From CAJCIY01 sp036379355 (GTDB lineage Bacteria > Actinomycetota > Actinomycetes > Mycobacteriales > CAJCIY01): a DNA stretch of 15,312 nt. Below the pieces are notes generated by a model. The model did no database searches, was not told the DNA's origin, and saw only the letters and a list, made by a program, of their open reading frames with translations. Shown here piece by piece: positions 12,257 through 15,312 of this stretch (its first letter is position 1; each line of letters opens with the position of its first letter). The stretch lies in assembly GCA_036379355.1 (NCBI GenBank), contig DASVGV010000074.1, positions 1 to 15,312 on the forward strand, in the 5' to 3' direction. The translations under genes were made by a program, and so were the position numbers.

Positions 12257-13111
12257 ATGACCGAGTACGAGACCATCAGCGTCGCCACGGACGGCCCCGT
12301 CGGCGTGGTCACCCTGAACCGGCCGGAGCGGATGAACGCCTGGACCTGGCAGGTGTCCGCCGAGATGAACCACGCCTTCGCCGCGTACGACCACGACGAC
12401 GCCGTCCGCGCGATCGTCGTCACCGGCGCCGGCCGCGCCTTCTGCGCGGGCGCGGCGCTCGAGCCCGAAGGTGCCACGTTCGACGGCTCCACCGGCGGAC
12501 GGGGCGCGTGGGCCGACCGCTATCCCGGACCGTCCGCCGCCCCCGAGGACCTCGCGACCCCGGTCATCGGCGCGATCAACGGCCCGGCCGTCGGCGTCGG
12601 CATGACGATGGCCCTCTGGTTCGACCTGCGGATCGTCGCCGAGGACGCGAAGCTCGGGTTCGTCTTCAACCGCCGCGGCGTCATGCCGGACGCGGACCTG
12701 CTGTGGAGCCTGCCCCGCATGATCGGGTACGGCCGGGCGATGGACCTGCTGCTGACCGGCCGGATCTTCCGCGGCCGGGAGGCGGTCGAGCTCGGCCTGG
12801 CGTCCCGGGCGCTGCCCGCCGACCAGGTGCTGCCCGCCGCGATGGAGCTCGCGCACGACCTGGCCGAGAACGTGGCACCGGTGTCCGCGGCGATCACCAA
12901 GCAGCTCGCCCGGCAGTTCCAGTCCGAGCCCGACCAGCGGGCCGCGGAGCGCCGGCAGAGCAAGCTCTTCGCCTGGACCGGGAAGCAGCGGGATGCGCGC
13001 GAAGGAGTGGAGGCCTTCCTCGAGAAGCGGCCGCCGCGGTGGACGCTGTCGAAGACCGCGGACCTGCCCGACGACGTGCGTCCGGAACACCTGCGCCGCG
13101 GCACTTCCTGA
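12257..13111 (+). CDS. Enoyl-CoA hydratase/isomerase (crotonase) family protein
   Basis: A 284-residue crotonase starting at ATG 12257 behind AGGAGG (the frame runs 14 codons further up, without a ribosome site). The opening VGVVTLNRPERMNAWTWQ (15-32), the first oxyanion segment AFCAGAAL (61-68) and the second, NGPAVGVGMTMAL (108-120), are clear. The two catalytic glutamates of classical hydratase (rat Glu144 and Glu164) are not at their places: the first position reads MTMA and the second falls in FNRRG. Instead the sequence follows an actinobacterial subgroup pattern RRG.xPE..., here RRGVMPD with D145, which is the best candidate for the catalytic acid. The reaction may be hydration, isomerisation or thioester hydrolysis of a CoA ester. 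It lies 119 bp before an acyl-CoA dehydrogenase on the same strand, fitting a beta-oxidation type pathway. Confidence 0.9.
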   Translation: MTEYETISVATDGPVGVVTLNRPERMNAWTWQVSAEMNHAFAAYDHDDAVRAIVVTGAGRAFCAGAALEPEGATFDGSTGGRGAWADRYPGPSAAPEDLATPVIGAINGPAVGVGMTMALWFDLRIVAEDAKLGFVFNRRGVMPDADLLWSLPRMIGYGRAMDLLLTGRIFRGREAVELGLASRALPADQVLPAAMELAHDLAENVAPVSAAITKQLARQFQSEPDQRAAERRQSKLFAWTGKQRDAREGVEAFLEKRPPRWTLSKTADLPDDVRPEHLRRGTS

Positions 13112-13162
13112 CGTCCCGCTGGGTCGCGCATCCGGCCCGGCTGCCGGTCTGCGGCCCGGGCG

Positions 13163-13168
13163 TAGTGT
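13163..13168 (+). promoter_or_regulatory. Possible -10 box TAGTGT before the acyl-CoA dehydrogenase
   Basis: TAGTGT fits TANNNT in the 119-bp gap after the hydratase gene. The leader would be about 55 nt and end in the strong ribosome site AGGAGGTG (13218-13225). No -35 is seen. Read-through from the hydratase gene is equally possible. Confidence 0.3.
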
Positions 13169-13230
13169 CCGCGGATACGCCGCACGCGACCGTGACTCGT
13201 TCTCGACGACGACGCCCAGGAGGTGCCGGG

Positions 13231-14517
13231 ATGGCATGGGACTTCTCCACCGACCCCGAGTTCCAGGACAAGCTCGACTGGGTCCAGGAGTTCTGCGAGA
13301 CCGAGCTCGCGCCCTTCGACCTGGTCTTCCCGTACGCGGTCCGCACGTCCGACGCCGCGGTCAAGGCGGAGGTCCGCAAGCTCCAGGACAAGATCAAGGC
13401 CCAGGGCCTGTGGGCGGTGTTCCTGGACAAGGATCTCGGCGGCCCCGGGTACGGGCAGCTCAAGCTCGCGCTGCTCAACGAGATCCTCGGCCGCTACCCG
13501 GGCGCGCCCGCGTTCTTCGGCTGCCAGGCGCCGGACACCGGAAACATGGAGATGCTCGCGGCGTACGGCACCGACGAGCAGAAGAAGCGCTGGCTCGAGC
13601 CGATGCTCGCCCAGGAGATGTTCTCTGCGTACTCGATGACCGAGCCGCAGGGTGGGTCGGACCCGAACCTGTTCACGACGAGCGCCGTCCGCGACGGCGA
13701 GTCGTGGGTCATCAACGGCGAGAAGTGGTTCACCAGCGCCGGCCGGTACGCCGACCTGCTGTTCGTCATGTGCACCAACGGCATCTTCGTGGTGCCACGC
13801 AAGACGCCGGGCGTCGAGTTCCTCGACACCGGCCCGCGGGCGCACTCGCACGTCCGCTACACCGACGTCCGCGTGCCGCTCGACCACCTGCTCGGGCCGG
13901 AGAACGGCGCGAAGGTGCTCGCCCAGCGCCGGCTCGGCGGCGGCCGGATCCACCACTGCATGCGCGGGATCGCCCAGTGCAAGCTCGCGTTCGACATCAT
14001 GTGCGAGCGGGCGCTTTCCCGGGAGTCGCACGGCAAGGTGATCGCCCAGCACCAGATGGTGCAGGAGGCCGTCGCGGACTCGTACGCGGAGATCAACATG
14101 CTGCGGCTGCTGGTGTTGTGGACCGCTTGGTCGATCGACAACTCCTCGACCCAGGCGACCCGTACGCAGATCTCGGCGTGCAAGTTCACCTGCGCCAAGG
14201 TGCTGCACGACGTGACCTACCGCGCGCTGCACATCCTCGGCTCGCTGGGCATGACCGACCTCACGCCGCTGCTGTCGCAGTGGACGAATGCCCCCGCGAT
14301 GGCGGTGATGGACGGCGTCGACGAGGTGCACAAGGTGGTCGTTGCGAACAACGTGCTCGCGGGCTACCGCCCGCACGACGGCCTGTGGCCGACCGAGTTC
14401 CTGCCGCACAAGCGCGAGGACGCGCGCAAGCGGCTGGAGCCGCTGCTGGCGTCGAACCCGGACCTGCGCCGGTACGCCGACGGCATGGCCTCGTACCTCG
14501 CCGGCCGGAGCCACTGA
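13231..14517 (+). CDS. Acyl-CoA dehydrogenase
   Basis: A 428-residue flavoprotein starting at ATG 13231, with AGGAGGTG six bases before it; the frame is open far upstream only as a shadow of the hydratase gene. It oxidises an acyl-CoA at the alpha-beta bond with FAD and passes electrons to ETF. The N-terminal helical domain (1-125) carries GLWAVFLDKDLGGPGYGQ; the beta domain has FSAYSMTEPQGGSDPNLF (131-148) and WVINGEKWFTSAGRYADL (159-176); the C-terminal domain has QRRLGGGRIHHCMRGIAQC (232-250), HQMVQEAVADS, LHILGSLGMTDL and the closing DGVDEVHK (361-368). GGGRIHH and DEVH place it in the FadE/ACAD10-11-like branch rather than among short-chain enzymes. The usual extra tail 378-428 is present. 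The acyl chain is not predictable. The CBS protein gene follows after 2 bp. Confidence 0.94.
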   Translation: MAWDFSTDPEFQDKLDWVQEFCETELAPFDLVFPYAVRTSDAAVKAEVRKLQDKIKAQGLWAVFLDKDLGGPGYGQLKLALLNEILGRYPGAPAFFGCQAPDTGNMEMLAAYGTDEQKKRWLEPMLAQEMFSAYSMTEPQGGSDPNLFTTSAVRDGESWVINGEKWFTSAGRYADLLFVMCTNGIFVVPRKTPGVEFLDTGPRAHSHVRYTDVRVPLDHLLGPENGAKVLAQRRLGGGRIHHCMRGIAQCKLAFDIMCERALSRESHGKVIAQHQMVQEAVADSYAEINMLRLLVLWTAWSIDNSSTQATRTQISACKFTCAKVLHDVTYRALHILGSLGMTDLTPLLSQWTNAPAMAVMDGVDEVHKVVVANNVLAGYRPHDGLWPTEFLPHKREDARKRLEPLLASNPDLRRYADGMASYLAGRSH

Positions 14518-14519
14518 CG

Positions 14520-14933
14520 ATGACCGGGCTCAAGGTCGGGGATGCGGCGGCCCGCTCGGCGGCGGATGTGATCCACACCCGCAACGACGCCCTCCCGGGG
14601 AGCGCGACCGTCGCGGATGTGCGGGACTGGTTCGCCGGCAGCAGTCACCGGCGGATGGCCGTCCTCGCCGACGAGGGCCAGTTCGTCGGCTGGCTCACCG
14701 CCGACGACCTGGCGGATGCCGACGCCGACGCGCCCGCCGCGCCGCTCGCCCGCCGCGAGCCGACCGTCGCCCCAGACGCACCGCTGGACGAGGCCAGCCG
14801 GCTGGCGCTGGTCGACGGCATGCGCCGCGTACCGGTGGTCGACGAGGCCGGGCGCCTGCTCGGCGTGGTCGCGGTGACGGAGGACCTGTCCGCGTTCTGC
14901 GGCGTCCGCTCGGGGTCCGATCGTCGGGGCTAG
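14520..14933 (+). CDS. CBS-domain pair protein
   Basis: A 137-residue protein starting at ATG 14520, 2 bp after the dehydrogenase stop, so translation is probably coupled. It consists of two CBS motifs and little else: CBS1 about 14-66, with MAVLADEGQFVGWLTADDL (46-64), and CBS2 about 76-127, with RRVPVVDEAGRLLGVVAVTE (102-121). Each ends in the typical G.(V/L)T..DL strand-helix. Such a Bateman module binds adenine nucleotides, SAM or similar ligands and usually regulates an attached or partner protein. No partner domain is fused, so the most likely target is the acyl-CoA dehydrogenase encoded just before it. No membrane segment or signal is seen. Confidence 0.85.
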   Translation: MTGLKVGDAAARSAADVIHTRNDALPGSATVADVRDWFAGSSHRRMAVLADEGQFVGWLTADDLADADADAPAAPLARREPTVAPDAPLDEASRLALVDGMRRVPVVDEAGRLLGVVAVTEDLSAFCGVRSGSDRRG

Positions 14934-14990
14934 TCCAGGTTCGCATCCCGCGGCTCTTCCGGCGGGCGCGGCCGGGCGGTCTATCTGGAG

Positions 14991-14996
14991 CAGACT
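14991..14996 (+). promoter_or_regulatory. Possible -10 box CAGACT before the antitoxin-like ORF
   Basis: CAGACT (CANNNT) stands 8 nt before the ATG at 15005, the same spacing as the TANNNT boxes at four other genes. It lies within the small hairpin GAGCA-GAC-TGCTC (14988-15000). Because the first base is C, the match is weak. Confidence 0.3.
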
Positions 14997-15004
14997 GCTC
15001 GTCT

Positions 15005-15121
15005 ATGGCTTCCACCACCACCGTCGCAGCCGCTGAGGCACTTGCCGTGAAGGAGGATGCAGCCGATCTGGCAGAGGTCCGCGCGATACGGCGAGAGATG
15101 GCCGCGCTGCATGCGCGGTGA
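15005..15121 (+). CDS. Short antitoxin-like ORF (38 aa), overlapping the MazF-like ORF
   Basis: The frame reads M-A-S-T-T-T, then VAAAEALAVKEDAADLAEVR and AIRREMAALHAR, ending in TGA at 15119-15121. The C-terminal half, an acidic-basic helix with EVRAIRREMAALHA, resembles the toxin-binding tails of actinobacterial antitoxins encoded just before MazF/PemK toxins. The last 11 bases (ATGCGCGGTGA) overlap the toxin start, the usual gene order and coupling for type II pairs. No ribbon-helix-helix or AbrB DNA-binding domain is present, so the ORF is either a truncated antitoxin or a compact one. GGAG lies 14 bases upstream, too far to be a good ribosome site. The assignment rests mainly on the neighbour. 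Confidence 0.5.
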   Translation: MASTTTVAAAEALAVKEDAADLAEVRAIRREMAALHAR

Positions 15122-15312
15122 GGTCTACCGGCTGCCGGCCCGCGGGAAGGGTTACCAACAAGGGCGCCGTTCGAGTGCACGTGAGACAAGCTTCCGGCCC
15201 CCAGTCGTGATCGCCGAGCAGCAGACGCTGGTCATGTGCGATCAGCTCACAACCGTGGACCTCGTCCGTCTCACCGAACCAGCCGGCTTCCTGACCGTCG
15301 AGGAGATGCTGC
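15111..15312 (+). pseudogene. MazF/PemK-like toxin with in-frame loss of its central core (continues past window edge)
   Basis: From ATG 15111 the open frame gives 67 codons to the edge. The N-terminus MRGEVYRLPARGKGYQQGRR (1-20) is the first strand and loop of a MazF/PemK RNase, including the Arg that precedes strand 2. The segment TSFRPPVVIAEQQTLVMCDQ (26-45), then LTTVD and FLTVEEML, is the C-terminal half. The two strands that normally stand between (a VVVQSD-like strand, then a STVVVAPTST-like strand, about 20-25 residues) are missing; R20 runs straight into SSARETSF with the frame kept. The lost stretch includes the conserved Ser/Thr thought to take part in RNA cleavage, so an active RNase is unlikely. 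The 3' end is outside the window. Confidence 0.65.

Noticed and set aside
12520..14514. A 664-residue minus-strand open frame opposite the hydratase and dehydrogenase genes
   Set aside because: The genes on the plus strand have clear family motifs over their whole length; the opposite frame has none and is a codon-bias shadow.
1..15312. CRISPR arrays, tRNA or rRNA genes, insertion sequences and transposases
   Set aside because: I found no regularly spaced repeats, no cloverleaf sequences with a GTTC-containing T arm, no rRNA stretches and no transposase frames.

Overview
The window is a GC-rich, tightly packed stretch of an actinobacterial chromosome. The evidence is the frequent GTG starts, two luciferase-like (LLM) flavin/F420-type oxidoreductase modules, -10 boxes of the form TANNNT, a Streptomyces-like tam operator and acyl-CoA catabolic genes. 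I cannot name the genus. Thirteen protein genes are supported as whole genes. Besides these there is one lipoprotein gene cut by the left edge, one decayed epimerase end, and a small toxin-antitoxin-like pair at the right edge whose toxin lacks its core.

Layout. 1-365 (-): lipoprotein with a SecD-head-like domain. 599-1750 (-): family III CoA-transferase, divergent from an alpha/beta hydrolase (1817-3019 +). The hydrolase stop codon lies inside the first of two identical 18-bp operators that cover the -35 and -10 of the trans-aconitate methyltransferase gene tam (3069-3827 +). tam runs tail-to-tail into, and overlaps by 81 bp, a membrane-anchored SpoIIE/RsbU-type phosphatase (3747-5009 -).

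The centre of interest is 5195-8520 (+). It is a three-gene operon of (i) a single protein fusing an LLM oxidoreductase to a MenA-like UbiA prenyltransferase, (ii) a CPBP-family intramembrane protease homologue and (iii) a MenG/UbiE-type quinone C-methyltransferase. The prenylation and methylation enzymes are the last two steps of menaquinone synthesis. The added oxidoreductase domain and membrane protein suggest a modified or specialised lipoquinone pathway that I do not recognise as described. A HAD hydrolase (8556-9182 +) follows from its own apparent promoter.

9186-12161 is on the minus strand: an LLM F420-type oxidoreductase, an alpha/beta hydrolase, a 5'-truncated remnant of an SDR epimerase and a DUF72 protein. 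12257-14933 (+) is an acyl-CoA set: an enoyl-CoA hydratase-like protein, an acyl-CoA dehydrogenase and a CBS-pair protein 2 bp behind the dehydrogenase. 15005-15312 holds a short antitoxin-like ORF overlapping a MazF-like ORF that lacks its central beta-strands.

A recurring signal is a TANNNT hexamer exactly 8 nt before the start codon at four genes (lipoprotein, LLM-UbiA fusion, HAD, minus-strand LLM), with a CANNNT version before the antitoxin. These genes have no convincing Shine-Dalgarno sequence, so leaderless transcription is likely. In three places a stop codon of the upstream gene is built into a promoter hexamer of the next gene.
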